This document shows, piece by piece, positions 44,240-53,226 of a DNA stretch of 64,000 bases (positions within the stretch are counted from its first letter, which is position 1; each line of letters starts with the position of its first letter). The stretch is from assembly GCF_009602705.1 (NCBI RefSeq), contig NZ_VSWH01000001.1, positions 3,658,001 through 3,722,000 on the forward strand, written 5' to 3'. The notes under the pieces were generated by a model. It saw only the letters and a program-made list of their open reading frames with translations. It did no database searches and was not told the origin of the DNA. A program made the position numbers and the translations under genes. The stretch comes from Chryseobacterium vaccae (GTDB lineage Bacteria; Bacteroidota; Bacteroidia; Flavobacteriales; Weeksellaceae).

Positions 44240-47200
44240 ATGCAGCTAAAACCTATCAACGAAAAATTTCTTCCCGATCTGCTTCAGAAAGAATTTGGCA
44301 AAGAGATCTTTGATCAGCTGGAAGGGAGCCAGCATATTTCCGTGAAGGGAAATGCTGGTTCTTCAGCTTCTATTTTTACTGCCGAGCTTTTCCTCACACG
44401 AAAAAAAAATATCCTTTATCTGGTTGATGATAAGGAAGATGCCCTGTATGCGAATACTGAAATGGAAGATCTGCTGGGGAAAGATAAAGTTTTGTATTTT
44501 CCGGCAACCCATATGGAACCTTATCAGGTTGAGAAAACGCAGAATGCCAATCTTGTTTTGAGAACAGAGGTTTTAAATAAGATCAATTCAGGGAGATCTC
44601 CCAAAGTGATTGTTGCCTATGCGGGAGCTTTATCGGAGAAAGTTCTTAAAAAAGAAGACTTTAAAGCCATTTCTCATCATATAAAAACAGGAGATCAGCT
44701 GGACTTTGATTTTGTAGATGAGCTTCTTACACATTATCATTTTCAGCAGGCTGATTTCGTTTCCGAGCCCGGAGAGTTCTCAGTAAGAGGGGGAATTGTA
44801 GATGTATTTTCTTATTCCCACGAAAAGCCTTACCGTATTACTTTCTTTGGAAATGAAGTGGAAAGTATTAAAACATTTGATATAGAAACCCAGCTTTCAG
44901 TAGAAAAAGTAAAAGAGTTCCAGCTGGTTTCGAATATGAATTTTTCGGTGACAGGAACAAGGGTTTCATTACTGCAGCTTCTGCCGGAAGGGAGTTTTAT
45001 CATTTCCCGGAATGGAGCGACCGGAATGCAGAAAATCAAAACATTTTATGAAAAATCTCTTGAGAAATATGAAGCGCTGAATAAAGATATTGCTCATAGA
45101 AGACCTCAGGAACTGTTTATTTCAGATCAGGAGTTTTTATTTGATTATAAAAAATTTACAACGGTTGATTTTGCTGGGATTTCGATGGAAGGCCTCAGAG
45201 ATCTCACAGAAATTAAAATGGAACAGCTTCCGCAGCCGTCTTTCCATAAAAATTTTGAACTGCTTATTGAAGATCTTGAAGAAAAGCAAAATGCAGGTTT
45301 CGATACATGGATCTCGTTTTCCACAGAAAAACAAAAAGAAAGGCTTGAGTCTATTTTTGAAGAACTGGAACACGAACTCCCTTTTAAAAGTTTTAAATCT
45401 GAACTGCATGAAGGTTTTGTAGACAGCGGACATAAATTATTGGTATATACGGATCACCAGATTTTTGACAGATATCAGCGGTATAAAGCAAAAAATACTT
45501 TTGCCAAATCTGAGCAGCTTACATTGAAAGACCTGATGTCATTGAAAATCGGAGATTATATTGCTCATATTGATCATGGTATCGGAAAGTTCATGGGACT
45601 GGTAAAAGTGAATAATGACGGAAAGATTCAGGAATGTTTCAAACTGACGTATAAAAATGGAGACCTGTTGTATGTGAGCATCCACTCGCTGCATAAGATT
45701 TCGAAATATAATGGTCCGGAGGGAAAAGAGATTACCCTAAGCAAGCTTGGTTCGCCAACCTGGAAATCTTTGAAACAGAAAACAAAAGCGAAAGTAAAAC
45801 AGATTGCTTTCGACCTTATCAAATTATATGCACAGCGGAAAACAGCAAAAGGATTTGCATATACTCCGGATTCCTATCTGCAGAACGAGCTGGAAGCAAG
45901 CTTTATTTATGAAGATACACCTGATCAGGAAAAAGCTACCATTGATGTGAAAAAAGATATGGAGGCAGATACCGTGATGGATCGTTTGGTATGTGGCGAT
46001 GTAGGTTTCGGAAAAACGGAAGTTGCCATGCGTGCAGCATTTAAAGCAGCAACAGATGGAAAACAGGTTGCTGTGCTGGTTCCTACCACTATTCTGGCGT
46101 TTCAGCATTACAGGAGTTTTAAAGAAAGACTGAAAGATTTTCCTGTGAATGTTGCATATGTAAACCGTTTCAGAACTGCTAAGCAGAAATCTGAAACACT
46201 TGAAGATCTGAAAAACGGAAAAGTAGATATCATCATCGGGACCCATCAGCTGGCAAGCAATTCTGTGAAATTTAAAGACCTTGGACTTCTGATTATTGAT
46301 GAAGAGCATAAATTCGGTGTTTCTGTAAAAGATAAGCTAAAAACTCTTAAAAGTAATGTAGATACGCTTACACTGACAGCAACTCCAATTCCCAGAACGC
46401 TGCAATTTTCCCTGATGGCAGCAAGAGACCTTTCTGTAATTAAGACACCACCGCCCAACAGACAGCCCGTTGATACCCATTTGATCGGTTTCAATGAAGA
46501 GACGCTCCGGGATGCTGTTTCTTATGAACTTCAGAGAGACGGGCAGGTGTATTTTATCAACAACAGGATTGAGAATCTTAAAGATATTGCAGGACTTATC
46601 CAAAGATTGGTTCCGGATGCAAGGGTAATCACAGGGCACGGCCAGATGGAAGGAAAACAGCTGGAAAAAAATGTCCTTGACTTTATGGATGGAAAATATG
46701 ATGTTCTTGTTTCTACTACCATTGTTGAAAGTGGAGTGGATGTTCCGAATGCCAATACTATATTTATTAATGATGCCCAGCGTTTCGGAATGGCCGATCT
46801 TCACCAGATGAGAGGAAGAGTAGGACGAAGCAACAGGAAGGCTTTCTGCTATCTGATCACCCCTCCTTATGATATGATCACTTCTGATGCCCGTAAACGT
46901 CTTGAAGCGATTGAACAGTTTTCTGATTTAGGGAGTGGCTTTCAGATCGCGATGAAAGACCTGGAAATCCGGGGAGCCGGAGATCTTCTGGGAGCAGAGC
47001 AGAGCGGCTTTATCAATGAGATGGGCTTTGAAACCTATCAGAAACTAATGCAGGAAGCGCTGGAGGAGTTGAAAGACGATGCCGATTTTGAAAACTTATT
47101 TGAAAATGAGGAAGACCGTCAGAAGCTCTTCAAGTCTGTAAAGGATGTTAATATCGATACTGATCTTGAATTAATGTTACCTGACTTTTATATTTCTAAT

Positions 47201-47608
47201 ACAGAGGAGAGGCTGCTGCTTTATCAGAAAATTGCAGAGATCAACAGTGAAAAAGAACTTCACAAGTTTGAACTTGAATTGATTGATCGTTTCGGTCCGC
47301 TTCCCAAAGAGGCGGTAAATTTATTAAAAAGTGTCTCCCTGAAATGGCTTGCAGCAGATATAGGATTTGATAAAATCGTGATGAAAAACGGGGTGTTCCT
47401 GGGATATTTTCCAGGTAATCCTCAGGATAAATTTTATCAGACCGACCGCTTCAGGCATATCATCAACTATTTAACTCAGAATCCGACTGAAGCTCAGCTG
47501 AAAGAAAAAATCGGAAAGGAAGGTAATCAGTTGATGATGAGAAAAGAAAAAGTAAAAAATGTGGATGAAGTGAATAGTCTTCTAAAGGCAATCATCGGAC
47601 ATGAATAA
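44240..47608 (+). CDS. mfd: Transcription-repair coupling factor
   Basis: This 1122-aa ATPase releases RNA polymerase stalled at DNA damage and recruits UvrA. The start is the ATG at 44240; an in-frame TTG 66 bases upstream is rejected because the protein begins normally with MQLKPINEKF. The N-terminal UvrB-like part spans about 1-330. The CarD-like polymerase-binding domain (KIGDYIAHIDHGIGKFMG) lies near 435-500. The RecG-like translocase has Walker A GDVGFGKTEVA near 587, IIDEEHKFGV near 687, TLTATPIPRTL and QMRGRVGRSNRKAF. A C-terminal TRCF domain completes it. Length and domain order are normal. Confidence 0.97.
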   Translation: MQLKPINEKFLPDLLQKEFGKEIFDQLEGSQHISVKGNAGSSASIFTAELFLTRKKNILYLVDDKEDALYANTEMEDLLGKDKVLYFPATHMEPYQVEKTQNANLVLRTEVLNKINSGRSPKVIVAYAGALSEKVLKKEDFKAISHHIKTGDQLDFDFVDELLTHYHFQQADFVSEPGEFSVRGGIVDVFSYSHEKPYRITFFGNEVESIKTFDIETQLSVEKVKEFQLVSNMNFSVTGTRVSLLQLLPEGSFIISRNGATGMQKIKTFYEKSLEKYEALNKDIAHRRPQELFISDQEFLFDYKKFTTVDFAGISMEGLRDLTEIKMEQLPQPSFHKNFELLIEDLEEKQNAGFDTWISFSTEKQKERLESIFEELEHELPFKSFKSELHEGFVDSGHKLLVYTDHQIFDRYQRYKAKNTFAKSEQLTLKDLMSLKIGDYIAHIDHGIGKFMGLVKVNNDGKIQECFKLTYKNGDLLYVSIHSLHKISKYNGPEGKEITLSKLGSPTWKSLKQKTKAKVKQIAFDLIKLYAQRKTAKGFAYTPDSYLQNELEASFIYEDTPDQEKATIDVKKDMEADTVMDRLVCGDVGFGKTEVAMRAAFKAATDGKQVAVLVPTTILAFQHYRSFKERLKDFPVNVAYVNRFRTAKQKSETLEDLKNGKVDIIIGTHQLASNSVKFKDLGLLIIDEEHKFGVSVKDKLKTLKSNVDTLTLTATPIPRTLQFSLMAARDLSVIKTPPPNRQPVDTHLIGFNEETLRDAVSYELQRDGQVYFINNRIENLKDIAGLIQRLVPDARVITGHGQMEGKQLEKNVLDFMDGKYDVLVSTTIVESGVDVPNANTIFINDAQRFGMADLHQMRGRVGRSNRKAFCYLITPPYDMITSDARKRLEAIEQFSDLGSGFQIAMKDLEIRGAGDLLGAEQSGFINEMGFETYQKLMQEALEELKDDADFENLFENEEDRQKLFKSVKDVNIDTDLELMLPDFYISNTEERLLLYQKIAEINSEKELHKFELELIDRFGPLPKEAVNLLKSVSLKWLAADIGFDKIVMKNGVFLGYFPGNPQDKFYQTDRFRHIINYLTQNPTEAQLKEKIGKEGNQLMMRKEKVKNVDEVNSLLKAIIGHE

Positions 47609-47686
47609 ATGGATAGAATGACGTTTTTTTTGATAAAAAATAGTTTTTAAATCTCTGAAAGCAAATAATTTTTATTCAAAATAGAT

Positions 47687-47725
47687 AAAAGATCTGGAAA
47701 ATTTACTTTTCAGATCTTTTTTTAT
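47687..47725 (+). terminator. Terminator of mfd
   Basis: AAAAGATCTG and CAGATCTTTT pair with further A/T pairs inside the loop, and a T run follows, about 80 bases past the mfd stop. The 388-base gap (47609-47996) otherwise holds only the promoter at 47955. Confidence 0.75.
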
Positions 47726-47954
47726 TGAAAAATTTTAATAATTATTTTGAACAGTTGATCCATAAAAAAGTGACTGAAAATCACAGTGTAATGAGTAAAA
47801 ATAATTCGTGAAATACTTCTATTACAGGGCTTAACGAGGGTTTTTCAGCGAAAATAAAGAGCGGATTAATCACTTGTAGAAATAATTCTACTTTTTTGTA
47901 CAACTAATTCGATGGTGTAAATGCTTTATTTCTACATAGTTAGAATTAATTGGG

Positions 47955-47986
47955 TTGCTTTTTTAGGTTGATAATTTGTATCTTTG
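47955..47986 (+). promoter_or_regulatory. Promoter of the LDVNG gene trio
   Basis: TTG (47955-47957), a 21-base spacer and TATCTTTG (47979-47986) match both parts of the Bacteroidota promoter. The ATG follows 10 bases later, so the leader is very short. Confidence 0.6.
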
Positions 47987-47996
47987 TGGCCCAATT

Positions 47997-48818
47997 ATGA
48001 AAAAAATTATATTTTGTTGCGCTTTTGGACTTGTTTCATTCTGTGTCAGCGCGCAGGTGGGAATAGGGACTACATCCCCTAAATCTACTCTCGATGTAAA
48101 CGGGAAGACCACCTTAAGAAGAGAACTTAGAGTAGGCGGAAGTTCGGCCGAGGCAGGAAAAGCCGGGCTTAACGGCCAGGTTTTGGTTTCACAGGGAGAA
48201 GGAAAGTCTCCTGTATGGAAATCATTGAATGTTTCCTTTATGGAAGAGGGGCAGTACAAATTAATCAATTCGTATGTGTCTTCAGATCAGAACGGGATAA
48301 GTTCCCTTTCTAACTTAGCTACCGGTGATGGCATATACAAAAATAATGTGGGAGATGATATTACCGATACTTCAAAAGGAACATGGGTGAAAATTGAAGG
48401 TCTGAAAAATATTTTCGATATCAAAAACGGGAAAAACAGACTTACTTATCAGTTTCAGACCGGTGTTGAAATAAAAGCCCCGAATGCACAGGCTTCCCAG
48501 AACATAAGTTTTACCTGTGGTGTTTTCAGAAACGGAAGGCTTGTTGCGGTACGTCCGGACAGGATTGCTTCAAATAACAACAGCGAAAAAGCAGGAATAC
48601 AGGAGTATATTTTTACCCTTAACTATACTGAACAAAATGTACCTATAGGCACACAAAGGCTTGAAGTAGCCTGTCGTAAGATCTCTACTTCCAGTTCGGG
48701 ATCCCAGTTTGCCATAGGACGTAATATATCAGACACCAACACGGTTTCCAATGCATTTACTCTTGAATCTATTATGAAGATAGATGTGATTGAGTATGTT
48801 ACTTATAAAAACAATTAA
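47997..48818 (+). CDS. Secreted LDVNG-motif protein (trio member 1)
   Basis: This 273-aa protein starts at the ATG at 47997; an in-frame TTG at 47976 lies inside the promoter and is rejected. A signal peptide (to about residue 18, FCVSAQ) is followed by the motif QVGIGTTSPKSTLDVNG, common at the N-terminus of flavobacterial exported proteins and of tail-fibre-like proteins. LVSQGEGKSPVWKSL comes next, then a beta-rich domain with FTCGVFRNGRLVAVR and LEVACRK. There is no T9SS sorting domain or lipobox. It is the first of three tandem paralogs with 7- and 8-base gaps. Function is unknown. Confidence 0.75.
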   Translation: MKKIIFCCAFGLVSFCVSAQVGIGTTSPKSTLDVNGKTTLRRELRVGGSSAEAGKAGLNGQVLVSQGEGKSPVWKSLNVSFMEEGQYKLINSYVSSDQNGISSLSNLATGDGIYKNNVGDDITDTSKGTWVKIEGLKNIFDIKNGKNRLTYQFQTGVEIKAPNAQASQNISFTCGVFRNGRLVAVRPDRIASNNNSEKAGIQEYIFTLNYTEQNVPIGTQRLEVACRKISTSSSGSQFAIGRNISDTNTVSNAFTLESIMKIDVIEYVTYKNN

Positions 48819-48825
48819 TCAACTG

Positions 48826-49641
48826 ATGAGAAAAATAATATTAACTCTATTTCTTGGAGCAGGACTGCTGCTGTCCGGACAGGTGGGTATTAATACAGAT
48901 ACTCCGAAGGCCAAACTGGATGTGAACGGAGATCTGAATCTGAGAAATAAAATAGTCGTTCTGAATACAACAGACAACAGCCTTTCTCAAGGGAATAATG
49001 ACCAGATCCTTGTCTCTCAGGGAGAAGGCTACCCGCCCATCTGGAAATCGCTGCGTATTCCGGAATATGAACCGAATAAATTTTATCTGATATTCAATAA
49101 TTCCTTTTCGGACAGAACAGGAGTGAAATTTACCAGTACTGAACAGTTTGGTACTGCTGCCCGAAGTACAGCTTTTGTAAAAGGAGCAAATTTCTCCAGT
49201 TTTTCAACGTTTAAGAAAATCCCGGGACTGTCTGAGAAAATCAAAGTATACAGTACACAAAGCAAAACATACTTCCAGTTTGAAACTGTGGTGCAGGCCG
49301 ATCTGCCTTCCAATAAGCCAACAGACGTTTCAATAGATTATGCATGTGGAATTTTTGTAGATGACAAATTGGTCAATATGAGACAGAGAAACCTAAAGGC
49401 AAGTACTGCAGCCAGTACTTTCATTACCCATAATCAGATCGGGGTCATTGAAAACCTTTCTATAGGAGAACATAACGTAAGCGTTGCATGCTCAAGAATC
49501 GGGTCTTATGAAACGGCAAATAATATTGTTCTGGCTATAGGAACCTATGCGGCAGATAATATCAATGATTTCATTACCCAGTCTTCTTTAAAAGTAGATG
49601 TGTATGAAATTCCTCAGTTCTTTAATCCTATTACTAATTAA
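48826..49641 (+). CDS. Secreted LDVNG-motif protein (trio member 2)
   Basis: This 271-aa protein starts at the ATG at 48826; an in-frame TTG at 48790 lies within the preceding gene. A signal peptide (to about residue 18, LLLSGQ) precedes QVGINTDTPKAKLDVNG, then LVSQGEGYPPIWKSL, nearly the same as in member 1. The C-terminal domain has YACGIFVDDKLVNMR and VSVACSRIG, the same two marks as its neighbours. It begins 7 bases after member 1 and ends 8 bases before member 3. Sequence away from the motifs is well diverged, so the duplication is old. The fold is probably a beta-sandwich; role unknown. Confidence 0.75.
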   Translation: MRKIILTLFLGAGLLLSGQVGINTDTPKAKLDVNGDLNLRNKIVVLNTTDNSLSQGNNDQILVSQGEGYPPIWKSLRIPEYEPNKFYLIFNNSFSDRTGVKFTSTEQFGTAARSTAFVKGANFSSFSTFKKIPGLSEKIKVYSTQSKTYFQFETVVQADLPSNKPTDVSIDYACGIFVDDKLVNMRQRNLKASTAASTFITHNQIGVIENLSIGEHNVSVACSRIGSYETANNIVLAIGTYAADNINDFITQSSLKVDVYEIPQFFNPITN

Positions 49642-49649
49642 ATCCGGTC

Positions 49650-50390
49650 ATGAAAAAAATACTAATTATAAACTCTTTATTGTTGGCTGTTTTTGCCGGG
49701 GCTCAGGTGGGAATAAATACTTCTAATCCTGTTAATGCATTGGATGTAAACGGAGATCTGAGTGTAAGAGGTGAGTTGAGAACAGGAGGAACTAATGTTC
49801 TTAGAGGATCTGCCGGTACAGCAGGATACATTCTGCATAATAACTCAGAGATGAATATTAATGATTGGAAGAACATTAAAATTGCTGACGGGCAGGGAAG
49901 TATGTCTGTATTTTCCCTGAATACGGTAGCAGACCAGACTGGTGTTGTTTTTACCGGAAACGGATCTCCTGTTCCTTATACAGAAAATACAACCCTGAAT
50001 AGTAATTGGGTAGTGCTTCCCGGAACCAATGATACATTTTCCATTACAAATGGTACAAACAAAGTGGTATTTACCTTTCAGACGACTGCTCAGAAGACTG
50101 GAAACGGAAGTTCTTCAGCTGGTTTTGCCTGTGGTGTTTTTGTAGATAATAAACTTAGGGCGGTTCGAACTGAAGTTGTATTAGGAGATGAAGGTGCCTA
50201 TAAGATTTTTAATCTTAATGCAACACTTACCAATCTTACACCCCAAAATAACTACAGCGTTAAGGTAGCCTGTACAAAGAGAACCTTGAATAACGGAACT
50301 CTGGGAATAGGCACTGCTGTAAATGTAAACTTCCTTAATAATGAAATGGCACAGTCTGTATTAACAACTTCCGTACTGCAACCTTATTAA
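49650..50390 (+). CDS. Secreted LDVNG-motif protein (trio member 3)
   Basis: This 246-aa protein has a signal peptide (to about residue 18, VFAGAQ), QVGINTSNPVNALDVNG, GELRTGGTN like member 1 (RELRVGGSS), and then the shared domain with FACGVFVDNKLRAVR and VKVACTKR. It is shorter because the middle linker lacks the LVSQGEG segment. A strong terminator follows, so the trio is one operon. Three different but co-expressed versions suggest subunits of one structure or variants of one binder. That is inference, and no homologous system is known to me. Confidence 0.75.
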   Translation: MKKILIINSLLLAVFAGAQVGINTSNPVNALDVNGDLSVRGELRTGGTNVLRGSAGTAGYILHNNSEMNINDWKNIKIADGQGSMSVFSLNTVADQTGVVFTGNGSPVPYTENTTLNSNWVVLPGTNDTFSITNGTNKVVFTFQTTAQKTGNGSSSAGFACGVFVDNKLRAVRTEVVLGDEGAYKIFNLNATLTNLTPQNNYSVKVACTKRTLNNGTLGIGTAVNVNFLNNEMAQSVLTTSVLQPY

Positions 50391-50411
50391 AATATCATTA
50401 TTATACCTTAT

Positions 50412-50447
50412 AAAAACCTAAAAACATCATGTTTTTAGGTTTTTTTT
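50412..50447 (+). terminator. Terminator of the LDVNG trio
   Basis: Sixteen-base arms (50412-50427 and 50429-50444) are perfectly complementary and are followed by a T run. Confidence 0.88.
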
Positions 50448-50511
50448 ATGAAAAGAAAAGAATTGCTTTTAAATTGTTATGAAAATGAATGATTTGGTCA
50501 AAAAAATGGAT

Positions 50512-50519
50512 TATATTTG
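50512..50519 (+). promoter_or_regulatory. Putative -7 element for the first surface lipoprotein
   Basis: TATATTTG lies 24 bases before the ATG at 50544. A TTG sits 15 bases upstream, shorter than the usual spacer. Confidence 0.4.
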
Positions 50520-50543
50520 TGAACTCACTAAAATATTTTTTCA

Positions 50544-51416
50544 ATGGGAAAAAACTATCTTTTAAAAATTTTTGCCGGCGTACTGGTTGGATTCATGGTT
50601 TCATGTAACAACAGTGGTTCGGATGATTTTGAACCAAGTGCTGGTAACGGCGGAAATAACGGTAATGGAACTCCTCCTCCTGCAAGAGTACTGGAAGAGA
50701 TCACTTTTAACAATGTCGTTCAGGAAAAATATATTGTTAATTCAGGAAAACTGGTAACCGGAATGTTTAAAGATGGCAATACCAGTACATCTTATACAGG
50801 TACGGTAACCTATAACGGAGATAAAATATCCAAAATAATGTTTCTGGGAAATGTAGCTGGAAGTGTTTCTTATGATTTCACAATTAGTGAAGACAGCAAA
50901 GGAAATATGTATAATGCCACCTGTAAGGCTGTTGCTCCTACAGCGGCCAATTCTTATATCAGTGATTATACTTTTACTTATGACACAACAGGAAAGCTTA
51001 CCAAAATCCTTGAAAAGAAAAAATATGGCGGTACATATGCTTATACCAATTTTGTGCTGATTGATTTTACTTATATTGGAAATAATATTTTTAAAGGAGA
51101 CTGTACCAGAGGAGTAATGAACGGCGCAGGCGATCCAGATATGAGCACTGCTAAGAAAACAATGTACAGCTTCCAAAACTATGATTCTAAGATCAGTCCG
51201 TTTTCTACACTTCCAAAGAGCTTTTTTATGGCGTGGAGCTTAGTGCGTCCTGACACCTTCTATAGAATATCTCCCAATAATCCTACTTCAGTATATGTAG
51301 CACCACCGGCACCGGCTACTGCTACCAGTACACCATTGGATTATCTTTATGATAATCAGAACTATCCTGTATCTAACAAGGATCAGAAACTTAAATATAC
51401 TTACAGAGTTTTATAA
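50544..51416 (+). CDS. Surface lipoprotein, pair member 1
   Basis: This 290-aa protein has a lipoprotein signal (VGFMVSC, lipid on Cys21) followed by NNSGSDDFEP. SDDFE after the Cys is the form of the surface-export signal I recall for Flavobacterium lipoproteins, so it should face outside. A Gly/Asn/Pro linker follows, then YD-like beta strands (VTYNGDKISKIMF, YTFTYDTTGKLTKI, DFTYIGNNIFKG) and a C-terminal segment with SFQNYDSKISPFSTLP and ISPNNPTSV. It is paralogous to the next gene. The strand pattern resembles YD/RHS-like repeats. No enzymatic motif is seen. Confidence 0.75.
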   Translation: MGKNYLLKIFAGVLVGFMVSCNNSGSDDFEPSAGNGGNNGNGTPPPARVLEEITFNNVVQEKYIVNSGKLVTGMFKDGNTSTSYTGTVTYNGDKISKIMFLGNVAGSVSYDFTISEDSKGNMYNATCKAVAPTAANSYISDYTFTYDTTGKLTKILEKKKYGGTYAYTNFVLIDFTYIGNNIFKGDCTRGVMNGAGDPDMSTAKKTMYSFQNYDSKISPFSTLPKSFFMAWSLVRPDTFYRISPNNPTSVYVAPPAPATATSTPLDYLYDNQNYPVSNKDQKLKYTYRVL

Positions 51417-51481
51417 TCCTTCTTTGATTATCGGTTTTACCGGAATATAAATAAAAAGATAGCTTTTATACAAAAAAAAGT

Positions 51482-51489
51482 TATATTTG
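51482..51489 (+). promoter_or_regulatory. Putative -7 element for the second surface lipoprotein
   Basis: TATATTTG lies 25 bases before the ATG at 51515, the same box and nearly the same distance as for the preceding paralog. Confidence 0.4.
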
Positions 51490-51514
51490 TCAAAAAATAA
51501 ACAATTACCTGGAA

Positions 51515-52447
51515 ATGAAACGACTTTTCTACTTTATTGTATTGATAGCAGGTTTTTCTTCAATATACTCCTGCAAAGATATGCTGGATGATAACGGGGA
51601 TCCTTTAATAGATTTAAATAACACTGGAGGTCTTATTGGGCCAAGAGCACTGTACAGAGAAATTACAGACAAAGATACATTGGCAGAATACCATTACAGT
51701 GGTCTTCTTTTAACCAAAGTACTTATGGATAGTTCTTCAGTAGCAGATATTGCTTATAGTGGAGATAAAATAAGCCAGGTTACTTTTAACGGTTTTCTGG
51801 ATCTTAACGCAGACGGAAAACTGGACAAGGACAGTATTTCTTATACGCAGCTGTTTACTTACGGACCTAATAATAAATTAGTAACCATCTCAGAGAACAG
51901 ACTGACTTTCAGAAGACCAGCACCTGTACCTCCGGCTACGGCTCCGGGCCCTCAGACGCTTCTGAACAGAACAAAAGCTCTTTATGATTTAAAATACGAT
52001 GCATCTACAGGCAAGCTAAGTACCATTTCGATGAAAAATGGTCCTGAAACTCCAGGAGTTCCATTCACTTTTAAAGATTATTCTGAAACAGAATATACAT
52101 ATTTAGGGGATAACGTGGCTAAAACAGTAAGAATTTACGGGCCAATGGCTGGCGGTGTACCAGGAGCGGTTACTAGAAAATATGCTTACGAGTATTTTGC
52201 TTATGATAATGAAATAAGCCCTTTTACTCTGCTTCCTTCAGCGTATAAAATTTCAAGACTTTTATCAACAGAAATTAATGATAGAGAAAGTCATATCTTG
52301 TCTCCAAATAATCCTAAGAGACTAACGGTAACAGACCTTATGCCTCCTATTCCTACTTCGGTGATCAGAACGACTAATTATAATTATGACCTTCAGACCT
52401 ATATGACAAAAGGGTTTGGTGTTAACTATATTTATAAGCCTTTCTAG
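51515..52447 (+). CDS. Surface lipoprotein, pair member 2
   Basis: This 310-aa lipoprotein has a signal ending SSIYSC (Cys20) followed by KDMLDDNGDP, again acidic. The body parallels the preceding gene: AYSGDKISQVTF, LYDLKYDASTGKLSTI and SETEYTYLGDNVAKTV correspond to its YD-like strands, then YFAYDNEISPFTLLP and LSPNNPKRLTV match SPF and SPNNP there. The two are clear tandem paralogs. Separate -7 boxes suggest separate transcription. A Pro-rich insert (PAPVPPATAPGP) is unique to this copy. Function unknown; a surface binding role is inferred from location only. Confidence 0.75.
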   Translation: MKRLFYFIVLIAGFSSIYSCKDMLDDNGDPLIDLNNTGGLIGPRALYREITDKDTLAEYHYSGLLLTKVLMDSSSVADIAYSGDKISQVTFNGFLDLNADGKLDKDSISYTQLFTYGPNNKLVTISENRLTFRRPAPVPPATAPGPQTLLNRTKALYDLKYDASTGKLSTISMKNGPETPGVPFTFKDYSETEYTYLGDNVAKTVRIYGPMAGGVPGAVTRKYAYEYFAYDNEISPFTLLPSAYKISRLLSTEINDRESHILSPNNPKRLTVTDLMPPIPTSVIRTTNYNYDLQTYMTKGFGVNYIYKPF

Positions 52448-52469
52448 AAAATAATTTCTTAAAATATAC

Positions 52470-52506
52470 AGCCCGGTCTTTTGGAGATTGGGCTTTTTGT
52501 TTTTTA
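52470..52506 (+). terminator. Terminator of lipoprotein pair member 2
   Basis: AGCCC and GGGCT with adjacent pairing bases (GGTCT/AGATT) form a hairpin followed by a T run. Confidence 0.75.
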
Positions 52507-52511
52507 TCCCT

Positions 52512-52519
52512 TAATTTTG
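52512..52519 (+). promoter_or_regulatory. Putative promoter of pth
   Basis: TAATTTTG matches TAnnTTTG 14 bases before the ATG. A TTG 21 bases upstream (52488-52490) lies inside the preceding terminator stem. Confidence 0.4.
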
Positions 52520-52533
52520 TAAAAAATTTCTAA

Positions 52534-53097
52534 ATGAAATATTTAATAGTCGGTCTCGGAAATAAGGGGCCGGAATACGAGAATACACGTCACAATATAG
52601 GATTTAAGGTTGCCGAAAAGATTGGGGAAACCCTGGAGGCTCCATTCAATACAACTAATTTTGGCTGGATGGCTGAAGGAAAATACAAAGGGAGAAAAGT
52701 TTTTGTGCTTAAACCTGATACCTATATGAATCTTTCCGGGAACGCCGTAAGATATTGGATGCAGAAAGAGAATATTCCCTTGGAAAACGTGCTGATTATC
52801 ACAGATGATCTGGCGCTGCCATTTGGGACATTGAGAATGAAGATGAAAGGCTCAGATGCAGGCCATAACGGCCTTAAGAATATTAATGAAGTGCTGAATA
52901 CCCAGAATTACGCAAGGCTTCGTTTCGGAATATCTGCAGATTTTTCTCAAGGCCGGCAGGTAGATTACGTTTTGGGAACCTGGAGTGGGGAAGAAGCAGA
53001 AAAGCTGCCGGAGAGGATTGAAAAATTTTCTAAAGCCTGCCTGTCTTTTGTTTTTGCGGGAATCAATAACACGATGTCAGCTTTTAACGGAAAATAA
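52534..53097 (+). CDS. pth: Peptidyl-tRNA hydrolase
   Basis: This 187-aa enzyme frees tRNA from peptidyl-tRNA dropped by ribosomes. Key residues are visible: Asn10 in [16 protein letters not shown], catalytic His20 in the same segment, Asn66 in YMNLSG, the Asp pair in ITDDLALP near 91-92, and Asn112 in GHNGLKNI. Length is normal for the bacterial Pth family. It is a single-gene unit with a hairpin on each side. Confidence 0.96.
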   Translation: MKYLIVGLGNKGPEYENTRHNIGFKVAEKIGETLEAPFNTTNFGWMAEGKYKGRKVFVLKPDTYMNLSGNAVRYWMQKENIPLENVLIITDDLALPFGTLRMKMKGSDAGHNGLKNINEVLNTQNYARLRFGISADFSQGRQVDYVLGTWSGEEAEKLPERIEKFSKACLSFVFAGINNTMSAFNGK

Positions 53098-53140
53098 AAT
53101 CAGATTGTAAAGATTATCAGTCTAAGCAATACATAAAAAT

Positions 53141-53169
53141 AAAGACCATCGGGATTTCCGATGGTCTTC
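53141..53169. terminator. Bidirectional terminator between pth and sulP
   Basis: AAGACCATCGG and CCGATGGTCTT pair around five bases. The T run is better on the minus strand, where it follows the SulP gene. Confidence 0.8.
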
Positions 53170-53226
53170 TGTTGTACTTTTAAAAATTAATTTCCAATCA
53201 ATTTATATCTAAACTACTACTTGCTT

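Noticed and set aside
47976..47996. A TTG start for the first LDVNG gene (and one at 48790 for the second)
   Set aside because: The first lies inside the promoter, the second inside the preceding coding sequence. The downstream ATGs give standard signal peptides.
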